64,000 nt of DNA. Source: Siphonodentalium dalli (taxonomy: Eukaryota > Mollusca > Scaphopoda > Gadilida > Siphonodentaliidae). Below are positions 14,501 to 29,500 of this stretch, piece after piece. Numbering within the stretch: the first letter of the stretch is position 1; each line of letters starts with the position of its first letter. The translations under genes and the position numbers were made by a program. Under the pieces are notes generated by a model. That model made no database searches and was not told the DNA's origin. It saw only the letters and a list, made by a program, of their open reading frames with translations. Location of the stretch: positions 261,121,863 through 261,185,862 of the forward strand of contig CP136064.1 of assembly GCA_032622095.1 (NCBI GenBank), given 5' to 3'.

Positions 14501-17500
14501 AAATGGATGCAAGTTGGGGTCAGCGCATGACATCATGTGATGTAATTTTGACCTACCAACGTCCTACATTCATGTTCCACAACGCGAATGCATGTGTGAC
14601 TGTAAATATATTAGTAATAACTTTACTAAAATATTTATGACCTTCATTTGTAGGTTGACCAGTATGGAACACAACAGCCAATAGCACTGCTGAAGCTTCT
14701 CTTAGAGAGAGGTGGATGTTACGACCGAGGCAAAGATCTTAACTGGAAAAACATGAAGGATATTGGATACGTAGCTGCCATGGGAAAAGCTGGTGGTGGC
14801 AGAAATGAAACCGACCCCAGATTTGTGTCTCTGTTTGCTGTGTTCAATCTCACATTCCCATCTGATGACTCTCTATTCAAGATCTACAACTCTATTTTAG
14901 CTGGGCATACTCAGCCATTCCCTAGTGAGATTCAGGATTTGGTGCCAACGATAACAAAAATGACTATGTCACTGTACAGGTAAATAATTACTATAACACT
15001 GTACATACAGGTAAATAATGACTATGTCACTGTACAGGTAAATAATGACTATGTCACTGTACAGGTAAATATTGACTATCTCACTATACAGGTAAATAAA
15101 ATGACTATGTCACTGTACAGGTAAATAAAATGACTATGTCACTATACAGGTAAATAAAATGACTATGTCACTATACAGGTAAATAAAATGACTATGTCAC
15201 TGTACAGGTAAATATTGACTATCTCACTATACAGGTAAATAAAATGACTATGTCACTGTACAGGTAAATAAAATGACTATGTCACTGTGCAGGTAAATAA
15301 TTTTAAATGATAATGTCACCGTACAGGTAAATAATTCTGAATATCGTTATTGTCCCAATGGTCAACCAGGGACATAGGTTTTTATTTTCAATTGTAGACA
15401 ATGTATTGTGAAGCTGAGAGGCAGGATGATTTATAATTTTATTTTCTGTGGACCATAAAAACACACAGCAGCTCATATTTTTATGATGAGGCAGCTGTCT
15501 GAGAAACAGAACATTAATATTGTTTAGCAGAAATTGCTTAGGTCATAAATATTGTTTCGGCTATAACTCCTGGGATCTGCAATGTGGCATGCTCAACATA
15601 TATTAGCTTCAGTTTACAATTGGACCCTGGCCCATCACCATGACAGACTTTGATTGAGTCTGGCTTAAAATAGCTAATTTTAATACTGTGCTTGGTAGCC
15701 TCACTAAATTCACCCTCTGAGGACCTCATTCTGCAAATGACAGAAACACTATTTAAAGGTTTGCTGCCGTTCTTGCCATATTCTTGCATTGTATTATTTG
15801 GTACCTTTATAAATGGGTTGGTTCTTCTCTTTCCAGTTCTATTGTCTCTGAGCTACCACCAACACCATCAAAGTTCCACTACATCTTCAATCTCCGAGAC
15901 TTATCGAGAATATACAATGGGCTGTGCTTGACAACACCAGACAGATTCTCCAAACCCGATCACTTCTGCAGAGTGTGGAGGAACGAGATTCTAAGAGTTG
16001 TTTGTGACAGACTCATATCTGATGCCGACAAAGAACTTGTCAATGTAAGTTCACTACCTTTTCTATAGTCACCATATTTACTATATTTTTCATTCGCAAA
16101 GATATTCCATTTCATTTAATTACTATTGTTGTTCAAAATTAGTATTACTACTAATTTCGACCGATAATAGTAAATCAAATGGAGCCTATATAAGTGCAAA
16201 CATGTATAATTATACATTATTAAAAAGCTATTTTCAGTAGATATCGGAGACCAGCCTAGATGGCGACTTGGTAGAGATTTTCTCCCTAAAATGTGTCACT
16301 ATCAATATTTTTGTCCCAGGGAGAAGTGACTTCTCTCTCATATACCAGTATATATATTTCAAAACAGCATATTTGGAGTGTATATACTGATTATAATGGT
16401 GTGCTTACTCATTATAATGGTATTATAAATGAAGTTTTGTATTGCATAATATTTATTGGATCACAGAAAGATGATGTCAGAGAGTAAATTAAACTTCAGC
16501 TTTTATGACTTCTCCCTGATGATGGTCCATTTCTCCCTAATAATCCAATAGGGAGAAGTGACTTCTCCCAATTTTAATCCATGCGATTAGCTTTCAAATA
16601 AAGATAATTTATTGTATGTTGTCTGAATAATGAAATTAGGTTAAATAAAATTAATTTTAAATTACCTGGAGCATACACAATTATATGAGTTGTCTGTGAC
16701 AGCTATTTTAATTATACGTCATGTGATAGCAATAAACACTGCAGATTGTCACACAGACCATACTCCTTAAGACTAACATTTGTGAAACATAAATGTTATG
16801 CGATATTAAGATATTAGAGATCGTTTGTTTTCTCCAGGCAACCAGTTCTGCTGATATAGTTCATGCTTCACACTTTCTGTACTAAATACTCACATTTATG
16901 AGTAGTTATCCTTCAGGAAATGTTCAGATAAATAACTTCAACAAAACAACCATATAGGTAGTTTGTTGAACTTATTATCTGAACATTACCCACCAATGAA
17001 TAGGATTCCTTCTGCACTTTCTATTGTCTGTCATCCACTCATATTTCTTGAACACCTCTCCTGGTGAATAATAGACCATTCCAATGTATACTTTTATAAC
17101 TGAATGGGAGAATCCATTTAGTATAGAAAGGGTTAACAGTTGCTAATGTTTATTTATTTGTTTTTCAGAACCACGTAAAAGTTTTATTGGAAGAGAATTA
17201 CAAGTCATATGTGGATTTCGTACAGCGAGATCCGTGCTTATTTGGTGATTACAGAACGGCTCTGGATGAGGGAGAACCGAGGCTGTATGAAGATCTACAG
17301 GATTATGAGGCTTCTAAAGCCCTGCTACAGGAGGTAAGTCACCTATATTCCAGGATTATAGAGGCTTCTAAAGCCCTGCTACAGGAGGTAAGTCATCTAT
17401 ATTCCATTCTAAAGCCCTGCTACAGGAGGTAAGTCACCTATATTCCAGGATTATAGATCCTGTGCCAATGCATTCTCTTATATACCTTACTCGTATTTAA

Positions 17501-20500
17501 ATTCGCGCAGCACTATTTTTCGCGCACCCAATGGTGCGTGAATTTAAAACTGAGCGAAAAATAATACGACTCCAAGTTTAATCTAAACCACAGTCCACGT
17601 GAAATACAAGAGTGCTATGTTGCTGAATTTACATATATTATGAACGGTTGAATAGACATTTACGCCTTTCCATGTATATGCATCTATTTACATTCGGCCA
17701 CCGCTATCAAAACCATTGCTCACAATGCCAAGCGACAAATCATGGTAACATAGACATTGTTGAAATGCTTGTGTAAGAAATACTAATATTCCAGGTCGCC
17801 TCAAAATTATGATGTATGTAGTTACTAGGTTATTGTCAACACGATGTAAATCCGCCCCGATTGTGTTTAATATACACATTTTACACTATCTCCAGCAATA
17901 ACTAAGAACTTAAACTTCATCAGCTTCAAGATATACGAAAATATCACGGAAATATTACTAAAATATTTTTGTCAGTTTTGAATTCGCGCAGCTAGGTGCA
18001 CGAATTTAAAGTGCGCGAATTCAAAACTGAGCGAAAAATAGTACTGCGTGAATTTAAATACGAGTAAGGTATGCAAGTCTCCCATAGCAAGCCTCGCATA
18101 TATAAGATAATGATCTGGCTTACATGGTAAATATTCTTAGGCCAATGTATTCTCGTATATGTGTGTGAGTCCTCCAATAGGGAGCCTCACATATAGAGCC
18201 TGGATTTGTGTTGGTGCAGCATTATAGATCCTGTGCCAGTGCACACTCTTATATATGCAAGTCTCCCATGGGGAGCCTCACATATATATCAGAATGCACT
18301 GGCTTACAAGGTGAAGGTAAATAGTGTTAGGCCAATGTAACATAAACTGATGTTACTCAAAAAGCATCTGTGATTGCCATAATGGAAGACAATTTCTTAT
18401 TCTATTTTGGAAGAGATATGGCAAGTATATTCATTCAATATTTGAGTTTTTTACAACAAATTTATTTCACCCGCCATATTTCATGTTGATGAGATTACTG
18501 TGGATCAGGGCATTGGCGAAGTATTTGAAACCAAGCCTGCAAATAGCGTGTCTGTCATTTGCAGAATGAGGTCCCCAGAGGGTGAATTTAGTGATGCTAC
18601 CCCACACAGCGGGCTAGAATCACCAAATTCACCCTCTGGGGACCTCATTCTGCTTAGGCCTCATCTTCTGGGAAGTATCTATTATATCAAATTAACATTG
18701 TTTTTAGTTACGTTTTCCCATCTGGGAAGTGTCTATATCCCCTAATATGCAGAAGATTAAATCCATAATCGAGGCGCCCAATGGGTGAACATCACCAACT
18801 TCAACTGGGGAAATTCAATTTGATCCTAGGTCTGCCACAGCAGTTGAGGGCCTAAGCAGAATGAGGTCCCCAGAGGGTGAATTTAGTGATGCTAGCCCAC
18901 TATGCGGGGGTAGCGTCACTAAATTCACCCTCTGGGGACCTCATTCTGCAAATGACAGACACGCTATTTGCAGGCTTGTTTGAAACCCTTTGAAACCCTT
19001 GTGTGGCATTGGATGACAGGAAACATAATGGTGCTTAATTCGAGAGGTATTAATTACCCATATGTGACCCGCCATATCAAATCCAGTCGTAAGTCGGGAT
19101 TTTTTTACCCTGTGCCAATGCATTCTCTTTTTATCGAGTCGACCATAGGTCGCCTCGCATATATAAGAGAATGCTTTGGCCTAACAATTTTTTACAATTT
19201 TAATAATTTTTTCTTGTATTCTTTATAATTTCACCCATACAGAGCCCCAGACAAACATGAGCAGAGGACAGTCTATGCTTCTATATATGTGTGGGGCTCA
19301 GGGTAATGGATGTTTTTTATTTTATGTCCTAAAAATTGTAAGAAATATTTATTTAAAAATTGATAAAAAATTGTTAGGCCAATGCATTCTCTTATATATG
19401 CGAGGCGACCTATGGTCGACTCGCATATATAAGAGAATGCATTGGCACAGGGTAAAAATATCCCGACTTACGACTGGATTTGATATGGCGGGTCACATAT
19501 GTACTAGATGTGAGCATCCATCTCCTTGGAAATGAATTTAAGTTTGTCTTCCAAATAGATAAAGCCCTCTTGTCAGATAAATATTTTCTTCTGGACACCA
19601 ATTGTAAAAAAAAATATTTTGTGTGGTAACATATGCACTGATATCATCAGAGGCTTTTATTCTGAAAAAGTATACCAAACATGATATTTAACTGCTTTTG
19701 TAAATACTATTGTACGATCAATCTTGAAATAGTCATTTGCAGAATGAGATCCCCATAGGGTGGTGAAATTAGTGACACTACCCTGCACAGCATGCATGAT
19801 TACTAAATTTACCCTCTGGTAACCTCATTCTGCTTCGGTCTCGTCTTCTTGGAAGTATCTCTAGTCTCAAATTAATATTATTTTTAGTTACTTTTTCCCT
19901 TCTGTTCAGTTTATATATCCCCTAATTTGCAGAAGATAAAATGCATAATCACGGTGCCTAATGGGTGAACATCACCAACATCAACTGGGGAACTTTAATC
20001 TGATCCTAGGTATAGCATTTGAAGCCTAAGCAGAATGAGGTTAAAAGAGGGTGAATTTGGTGATGCTAGACCGCTGTGCTGGATAGTGTCACTATATTCA
20101 CCCTCTGGGGACCTCATTCTGCAAATGACAGACACACTATTTCAAGGCTTGTGTATGACGTTTACAAAGTGAGTATAGAAAAATGCTAACTTATTTCTTT
20201 TTAGGCTTCTAGTTTTCAAAACTGTGTGAATAAATTATTGGAAATATAGGATTTTAACAAGACTTCCAAGATGGTATTTTAAATGTGTTTGACTATGGTA
20301 TTTTAAATGTGTTTGACTATGGTATTTTAAATGTGTTTGACTATGGTATTTTAAATGTGTTTGACTATGGTATTTTAAATGTGTTTGACTATGGTATTTT
20401 AAATGTGTTTGACTTTGGTATTTTTTGTCACTCAGATATTGGATGAGTACAATGAGGGATTCACCCCAATGAACCTTGTGTTGTTCGATGATGCTCTGGA

Positions 20501-23500
20501 ACATTTAACAAGAATACACCGTGTGATCCGAATGGACCAAGGTCACGCTCTACTGGTCGGTGTAGGTGGGAGTGGCAAACAGAGTTTATGTCGACTGGCA
20601 GCATTTGCTGCTGGCTGCGAAGTGTTTGAAATAACGCTGAGTCGTGGTTACTCAGAAAGCAGTTTCCGTGACGATCTGAGGATTCTATATAACCGACTAG
20701 GAATGGAGAATAAGAAAGTCGTATTCTTATTCACAGATCAGCATGTGGTAGAAGAAGGTTTGTTCATACTTACCATCTTGTTTAACCCTTTCAATACTAA
20801 ATGGATTCTCCCACTCAGTTATAAAAGTATACATTGGACTGATCTATTATTCATTTGGAGGGATTTTCAGGGAAAATAATAATAATATATAATAGATAAT
20901 ACAAGAGCAGAAGGAACCCTATTTATTGGAGGGAAATGTTTAGGTCATAAGTTCAACAAATTACCTATGGTCGCAAACAACCTGTGGTGGTATTTTGAGC
21001 TTATTATCTGAACATTTTCGAAGGATAAATACTTGTCAATGAGTATTTAGTATAGAAAGGGTTAACAAATCATTGTGTGTGTTGACCAATTTCAAAAGAA
21101 TTTTGACTGATAGTCAAGTTATACGAAGTGCTTCCACCAAGTGTGTAATTAGATTGTAAATACCAATGGTAGTAAATGAAACTTAATTCTTGCAAATTTT
21201 GTTTCATATATGTTCTGTGTGGAAATAACCTGATAATAAGAGCATAAATTTTTCTGAAAAAAGTAGTTTTCAAATGTATTTTAGTTCACAAACTGACGTA
21301 TGAGTCAGAGACTGTTAATTTACTGGCTAGAGTTCCTAGCAGATTTAATTGTTCAGCCTTGAAATGGCTTCCATCTGAATAATAGAATTAGATTGCCAAA
21401 TTTGTATACGCTCGTTTAAAAAAAAAGGGGATGTATTACGTTATTTGTCTGTCATGGGCAGGGTGTCTGTCCGTACGTTCACTTTTGATTTCTGGATGAT
21501 AACTTTAGATATTCTAAATTGAATGGAATGAAATTTGGTATGTCGGTTTACTAGCACAAAATACAGGTCAGGTTCGAATTCGGGTTCCGCCTGCCAATTT
21601 TCACCAGAGTTACGGCCCTTTTTGTTTGAATTTGCACTCAATTTTTGTTTCTGGATGATAACTTTAGTAAGTCTGAACTTGACTGAAATGTGTATGTGAG
21701 TTTACAAGCTGACAATACAGGTCAAGTTCGAATTTGGGTTCTGTCTGCTAATTTATTCCAGAGTTATGTCCCTTTGTTGGAATTACCATGGGCGTATTTC
21801 CCCATGGCCTAGCGGTGCTCTTGTGATTATATAACTTTGATATACCTGTGTATTTGAACTCCCACTTCTATGCTCTTGTTAAATTAATGTTATCTTATTT
21901 TATCACATAATTTGGCCATAAAAGCAGTTTCATAATTATCGGTAATAGCAGGGTTTCCGCGAGGGGAAAATTAATGAGTCCGTATTGGGGAAACACATAA
22001 CGCGACGGGACGACCATGGTTCGTCCCGTCGGGCGAAAATTTTGTTATTTGACACTGAAAAGTAGCAATTTCCTTGCACATAAGAGTCTCACAAAGCAAC
22101 CAAAGCTACGTATATATTACGCAAGTCAATCATTTCCGTGGGTGCATTAATTCTGTTGATGGTATCCAGATAATCAATCAACTAATTACGCACATAAGAC
22201 TGCCGTCTGATTGAAGATTATATATAAATGAACAAGCTACTAGTTATTGTTTACAAATTTATACAATAAGATTCCGATGAATCTAAACACTACAAAACAT
22301 CTATGCATTGACCAATAATAGATAGCAAGGAGAATTGAATAAAGTATTTCCTAGAATTGCAAGCAGCTTCTGTGAAAATGAAACTGACATGATATACGCT
22401 GTCAATCGTAAAACTATTTGTGCGCTGTGACGTCATACTGCAGGAGCTATTTATAGCGGCAAAATACGAATGGTAGCGACACAGGTATTTGGCACCAAAA
22501 AAAATTAATAAAAAGAGATTTTTATTAAATTTAAAAACAAAAATTGTGCCTAATACCTGTGGGTAGGGACATCTTTCACTCGGAACGCGTAGCTTGTTCA
22601 CTAGTCTCTATATATTAGTCCATAAACTGACGACCGCAATTGCTTATTATGCGCATAGTCAACAAAATCCCAACGTGATTTATTTCACAGTAAAACGGAA
22701 CCTGTCCCGAAATCAGTCTTTATAGTGGGAATTCATAGTGACAAGTTAACAACACCATTCATTTGAACCATATTACATACATGGGTGATAAAGACAAACA
22801 CATACGTACCCCCTCCCCAATATGGAGATAATGTCAAAGGACGGTAAATAATAGTTGCGTTGTCCCCAAGCACAATCAACGACGCACGTGTTCACATCTC
22901 CCGCCAAATTATATTTTATAACACGTTGGCTAAAACTCCGTTCTATACCTCATGGACTCTGCAGGGGGACCCATTTATTATGTACCACCGTACGATAGCA
23001 CGGGATCTCGGAGAGGAGCAGTTTCATTCATGAAAATCCCGTGCATAAAAATGTCCCGACTAAGAAATTCGGCGTTCTTTGATCAAATTATGTAATCCTA
23101 CGATATCACGGGATTTTCGAGCATGAGTAGTTTCATCCCGTACACAAAAATATGCATATTCAGCAGTCCGACATTTTTTGATGTTACCGCGACATGCATT
23201 ACGCTGTATCTAACGTCGCTATTTGACCCGCTTTTTCACCAGTATTCTATTTAACACCCGAACTCCCGTTGTAACCGGAATTGTTTACGACATTGCGACT
23301 GACATTTGGTATATGTATATGAACCAAACAGATAATATGCGAGGGGAATGAGGCCGTCCTACGGACGCTGAGCCGTACTAACGGAAACCCTGGTAATAGA
23401 CACGTTTAATATCAGCGCGTGCGATGACGTCACGGCGTTCTTCAAATAACTTGCGATCGCTGTAGTTTATGATTGTTGTTTTCGATGAATATTGCGCGTT

Positions 23501-26500
23501 GCTTCGGGTTTATTTGATCATGTGATAAAAGGTATCTCAAACTCGTTCTATTTTATACGTAATTTATCAACCTCGTCCACTAAATTCTATTTGAGCCTCG
23601 GTAAACCTCGGCTCAAATCGAATTTAGTGAACTCGGTTGATAAATTCCGTATAAAATAGAAACTCATGTGAGATCCTCTATATCTTACATGCTAGGGTTA
23701 ATGATCATACAACAGGGGATTTAAGTTTCCAGACTCATTGCTACAGTAATAAAAGGACTCTTGTAAATCAATATATATTATGTATTTCTAATTTATTTTT
23801 AGGATTTCTTGAGTTGATAAACAACATGTTGACATCTGGTATGGTTCCTGCCCTGTATGCTGATGATGAAAAAGAGAATATTATCGGCAGTGTGAGTAAA
23901 CAACAATATAAGTATACAGCTCTAACATATACATCTATAAACAATCATAAAGATTTATTTTAACCCTTACATGAGGGAGCTGTGTTGGTGCAGCATTAAA
24001 GATCCTGTGCCAGTGCATTCTCATATATGCGAGTCTCCCATTGGGAGCCTCGCATATACAAGAGAATGCACTGGTGAAGGTAAATGTTGTTAGGCCAATG
24101 CATTCTCTTATATATTTGAGGCTCCTATGCGCGACTCGGATATATAACAAAATGCAAACAGCACAAGTTTTTCTCAAAATTTCAGTAAGCTCCAGTCATG
24201 GAAGGGTCAATTAAAGATAAATACCTGTGTTCTCAGGCAATTTATATAAAGAAAATTGGATGAGGGAGGTAGGCTTTTTATTTAATTTTTCCACAAATTC
24301 TGGAAAGTATTGCATATACAGATAATTTTTCAAAACGGACATCTGTTCAGGAAATATTGGCCATGTGCAAATGAAATTAGGTTCGGAGCTAGTTGATGTA
24401 GAGGAGGAATTCTACATGACATGAGCACCAGAAATAAAAAATATATCATAAAATCGTGCTCAGGTCTGAGAATGTGGTGCCAGATATTTTCAGAATTTGA
24501 TCCCCAGAGGGTGAATTTTGTGACACTACCCGCACAGCGGGCTGTCATCACCATATTCACCCTCTGTATATCACAATCTGCTTAGGCCTAATCTTCTCTT
24601 AAAAGTATCTTTATTACAAAATTAACAAGTTTTTTAGTTTCTTTAGAACGTTTCTTTTTTAGTTTCTTTATATCCAAAATTAGACAGATGACATGATGCT
24701 TAATTGAGGTGCCCAATGGGTGCACATCGCAATATGCACCATCTGGGAACTTAAATCTGTGTATAGGTCTCTCATAGCAGATGAGGCCTAAGCAGTGGGT
24801 GAATTTAGTCATGCTAGCCCTCTGTGCTGGATAGCGTCACTAAGTTCACCCTCTGGGGACCTCATTCTGCAAATGTCTGGCACCATATTCACAGATCTGA
24901 TCCCGCTCACATGCTTTTCATACATGTTTGGCCCAAGCCTTGAAATAGTGTGCCTGTCATTTGCAGAATGAGGTCCCCAGAGGGTGAATTTAGTGATGCT
25001 ACCCCGCATAGCGGGCTAGCATCACCAAATTCACCCTCTGGGGACCTCATTCTGCTTACAGAATGAGGTTCCCAGAGGGTGAATTTGGTGATGCTAGCCC
25101 GCTATGCGGGGTAGCATCACTAAATTCACCCTCTGGGAACCTCATTCTGCAAATGACAGGCACACTATTTCAAGGCTTGGTTTGGCCTGAGAAATGACTT
25201 GGCATGGATTAGCTAATACATTGGCTACATATTTCTTCAGTGTTGAAGAAATAAGCATTATTTTCGAATACATGCACATGTGCATATGTGTTTATTTTTA
25301 GATGAGGAATGAGGCTATAGCAGCTGGTTCACAGCATGCTAGAGAGAGTATCTGGCAGTATTACGTCAACAAGTGCTCCAGCAATCTACATATTGTCATG
25401 GCAATGTCGCCCGTTGGAGATACACTAAGAACAAGATGCAGGAATTTCCCAGGTTAGTCAATTCACTTTATGATCAGTGAAATATAATTTCTGTCATTTG
25501 GGGACATTAGACGGAAATTATTTTCCCTGCATGCACTCCACTGATGGGATGTGGCAGTGCAGGAGTTAACGAGGTATATAAGCCACATGCATGGGATATG
25601 GAAGCATGCAGCGTAGGTCTCTGATATATTCACAGCAATTTAATCTTTCTTCCACTACGGCCGAGAATTCACCTGACTTGGCTTTGAGCCTCACTGAAAT
25701 TTTAACCACAATCCGTGGACAGAACAGACCTTAACACTCCTCAAGCAAAAGTATGTGGTACCTCGCTCCATTTGTCAATGGAGGGGAAACAATTGAGAAT
25801 GAAACAGGACCTTTGTATCCCCCTTTTTCGACTTAGAAAATTTTCAATGCAGGGGTATAACTTTGTCCGAACTTTTATTCCTACATTTTTTTGTCAATTT
25901 TTTAAAAACTGATATATAGTACAATGGGAACTTGTGCACCTCCGATTATGAGGTCTGTCTGACTTTTTTTGTGGAGTTATCCATTTTTCTCTTGTTTAAT
26001 TTTTTGTATTCTCATATAGATTGAATTTATTTTATGTATTGTCAGGTGTCCAAGATACCATTGTTAATCCTTCACAGGTTTCTATGCTTGGAAATGAAAT
26101 TGTTCCTATTCCCCAAGCCTTGAAATAGTGTGTCTGATATTTGCAGAATAAGTTTTCCAGGAGGTGTATTTAGTGATGACAGTGGGCTAGCATCACCAAA
26201 TTCACCCTCTGGGGACATCATTCTGGTTAGGTCTCGTCTTCTGGGAAGTATCTATAGTCTCAAATTAACATTGTTTTTAGTTACTTTTCCCCTTCTGTTC
26301 AGTTTCGATATTCCCTAATTTGCTGGATACAAAATACATTATCGAGGTGACTAAAGGGTGAACATCAACAACTTCAACTGGGGAACTTCAATCTGATCCT
26401 AGGTCTCCCATCGCAGTTGAGGCCTAAGCAGAATGAGGTTCCCAGAGAGTGAATTTGGTGATGCTGGTCTGCTGTGCGGGATAGCCTTGATAAATTCGTC

Positions 26501-29500
26501 CTCTGGGGACCTCATTCTGCAAATGTCAGGCACACTACATTCTCTTCCCAAGCATCATATTTTGACTCAGTAATAGAAATCTGGCTTCATCTTTTCTAAC
26601 TCACTTTTCTCCCATTTTGTAGGGTTGGTAAACAATGCCAGTATAGACTGGTTCTTCCCATGGCCGGAACAGGCTCTGTATGCCGTCGCCAGTGTCTTCA
26701 TATCACCCGATGTAAGTATTTATATAACCATCTCTATACTGAATGGACTCTCCCATTCATATTTAAAAGTATGCACTGGAATGGTCTTTAATTCATTTGG
26801 AGGGCTGTTCAGGTAATAAAAACACATGACAGACAGAAAATACAAGACCAGAATGATTCATATTCATTGGTGAGAAATGTTCAGATAATAAGTTCAACCA
26901 TAGAAAAGAGTGGAGACCGTCCATTTGTCCGTTTTGTCGTCTGAAATGTTTGTTGTCCCAATGATAAATTTAAAAGTATTCAACAGATTTTTATGAAACT
27001 TGGCTTGTGGCCTTCATATGAGAAAGTCCCGAAGTTTAAATTTGGATCAAGTCCAACCATTTCTGACAGATTTATGCATTTATTTGACTTTTCTAAAAAA
27101 AGCTACCTGTCAAATAAAGCCACCTTATTCAGGGAACATCTAGCGACCTTTTATTATAACTTAATGAAGCTGATGAAAACAATGTTTTTAATTTGCATTT
27201 GTGACCCGCCATATCATATCCAGTCGGAAGTCGGGATTTTTTTACCCTGTGCCAATGCATTCTCTTATATATGCGAGTCGACCATAGGTCGCCTCTCATA
27301 TATAAGAGAATGCATTGGCCTAACAATTTTTTACAATTTTAATAATTTGTTCTTGTATTCTTTAACAATTTTATAATTTCACCCATACAGAGCCCCAGAC
27401 AAACATGAGCAGACAACACTCTTCTATGTGCTTCTATATGTGTGTGGGGCTCCCTGCAGGGTAATGGATGTTTTTTTATTTTATGTCCTAAAAATTGTAA
27501 GAAACATTTATTTAAAAAACATGATAAAAAATTGTTAGGCCAATGCATTCTCTTATATATACGAGGCGACCTATGGTCGACTCGCATATATAAGAGAATG
27601 CATTGGCACAGGGTAAAAAAATCCCGACTTACGACTGGATTTGATATGGCGGGTCACATTTGATAAATTAGAAACAATTGCAACAACATTTTACTGACAG
27701 TATTATGTATCAAAACGTAAGATTTTAAATGACTGTCATGCTTGGCAAAATTTTTGGTTTTATACAGAGACAGCTCTGTTAGTGTATTTGTCTGCAATTC
27801 AATGAATTTTTTTATTCTCTTCCAGAATAATCTCATCCCTGATGATCATAGAGAGAGAGTTGTTCAGCACATCGTCAAAGTCCATCTCGATGTCGGCGTC
27901 TTCAGCAAGAAGTTCTTACAGCGACTGAGGCGATATAACTACGTCACACCTAAAAACTATTTGGATTTCATTAGCACATATTTGAAGTTACTCGAAGAGA
28001 AAGATAAATTCATTCTTACACAGGTATACCCAGGAACATAAGCCACAATACATGGGCCAGCGTATGCGAGCCTTGTGAGACAGGGACCAGCCTAGAGGGC
28101 GACTTGGGAGACATCTTCTCCCCAAGCCTGAAAATAGCATGTCTGTCATTTGCAGAATGAGGTCCCAGAGGGTGAATTTAGTGATGCTATCCCGCATAGC
28201 GGTCTAGCATCACCAAATTCACCCTCTGGAGACCTCATTCTGCTTAGTCCCTCAACTGCTCTGGTAGACCTAGGATGAGATTGAAGTTCCCCTGTTGAAG
28301 TTGATGATGTTCACCCATTGGGCACCTCGATTATGCATTTTATCTTCTGCAAATTAGGGGATATAGAAACTTTTCAGAAGGGAAAACGTAACTGAAAACA
28401 ATGTTAATTTGATACTATAGATACTTTCCAGAAGATGAGGCTTAAGCAGAATGAGGTCTCCAGAGGGTGAAGTTGGTGATGCTAGCCTGCTGTGTGGGAT
28501 AGCGTCACTAAATTCACCCTCTGGGGACCTCATTCTGCAAATGACAGACACCCTTTTTGCAGGCTTGCTTATCCCTGATATGTGCCACTTCTCTCTAGTA
28601 TTGTCCTGGGGAAGTGTCTTCTCTCTCGTATACCAGTATGCATATTTCAAAACAGCACATTTGAAGTATGCATACTGTATATGATAGTGTACTTACTCAC
28701 TATAATGGTATTATAAATGGCCTCTTGCAGGCCTCAGCCTAGGGGTTCAGAACAGGGAGACTCGAAGTCTCCCTCCAGGAAATTTAGGGAGACTTCACAG
28801 GAAATTTAGGGAGACTTCAGGGAGAAGTGGGGAGACTACCAAAAATTGACAAAAAAATTAAAAGCGAATATTTTAAAAATTATTTTATTCTTTTAATCGA
28901 TAGCATATAACATGAAATATAATAGCACATGGAATAACATAAGCAAAAAAACTAACATATAATACACTAGAGGATGGACCCGGCGATGCTCGGGGGAAAA
29001 TAGAGATTTTAACAAATAAACATAGGCTACTTCATGTGAGAACACACAAATCCACCCGCGTGTTTATTTTAAAATACATTTGACAGAAGGTAAACTCCTG
29101 TGGTGTATTTATAACACATGTTATTCAGTTGAGTAACGATAATTCGAATAAAAGTTGCCGAAAATGTCAAAAAACACTATTACGCTGCTGCTCTGGAGTT
29201 TCCCGCTGTCTGGTCGCCCGATTCCGCCTCGGTTTTTGTGAAATGCGAGCCAAGTTTCTTTTTTTTCCGGCGGCATTACTAAATAGACGAAAAAGTGCAA
29301 GAGCAATTAATTATGTCCGCTAATGTGTTGCTGAACGAATTGACTTATGTGCGGAAGCGGTGTAATTGACGTCTGTACTGAACGTTTAACTATGACGTCA
29401 CGATAATAATGAATACATGGTTACGGATTAAAATGATCCCGTAACATGAAAACGCGACGTCTGGCGCAAACAGTACTCAGCCCATGTCCTTCCCCGGGTC

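Noticed and set aside
19257-19535. Many small ORFs reading [11 protein letters not shown] or [15 protein letters not shown]
   Set aside because: These are translations of the MITE palindromes and their flanks, recurring wherever families A to E insert.
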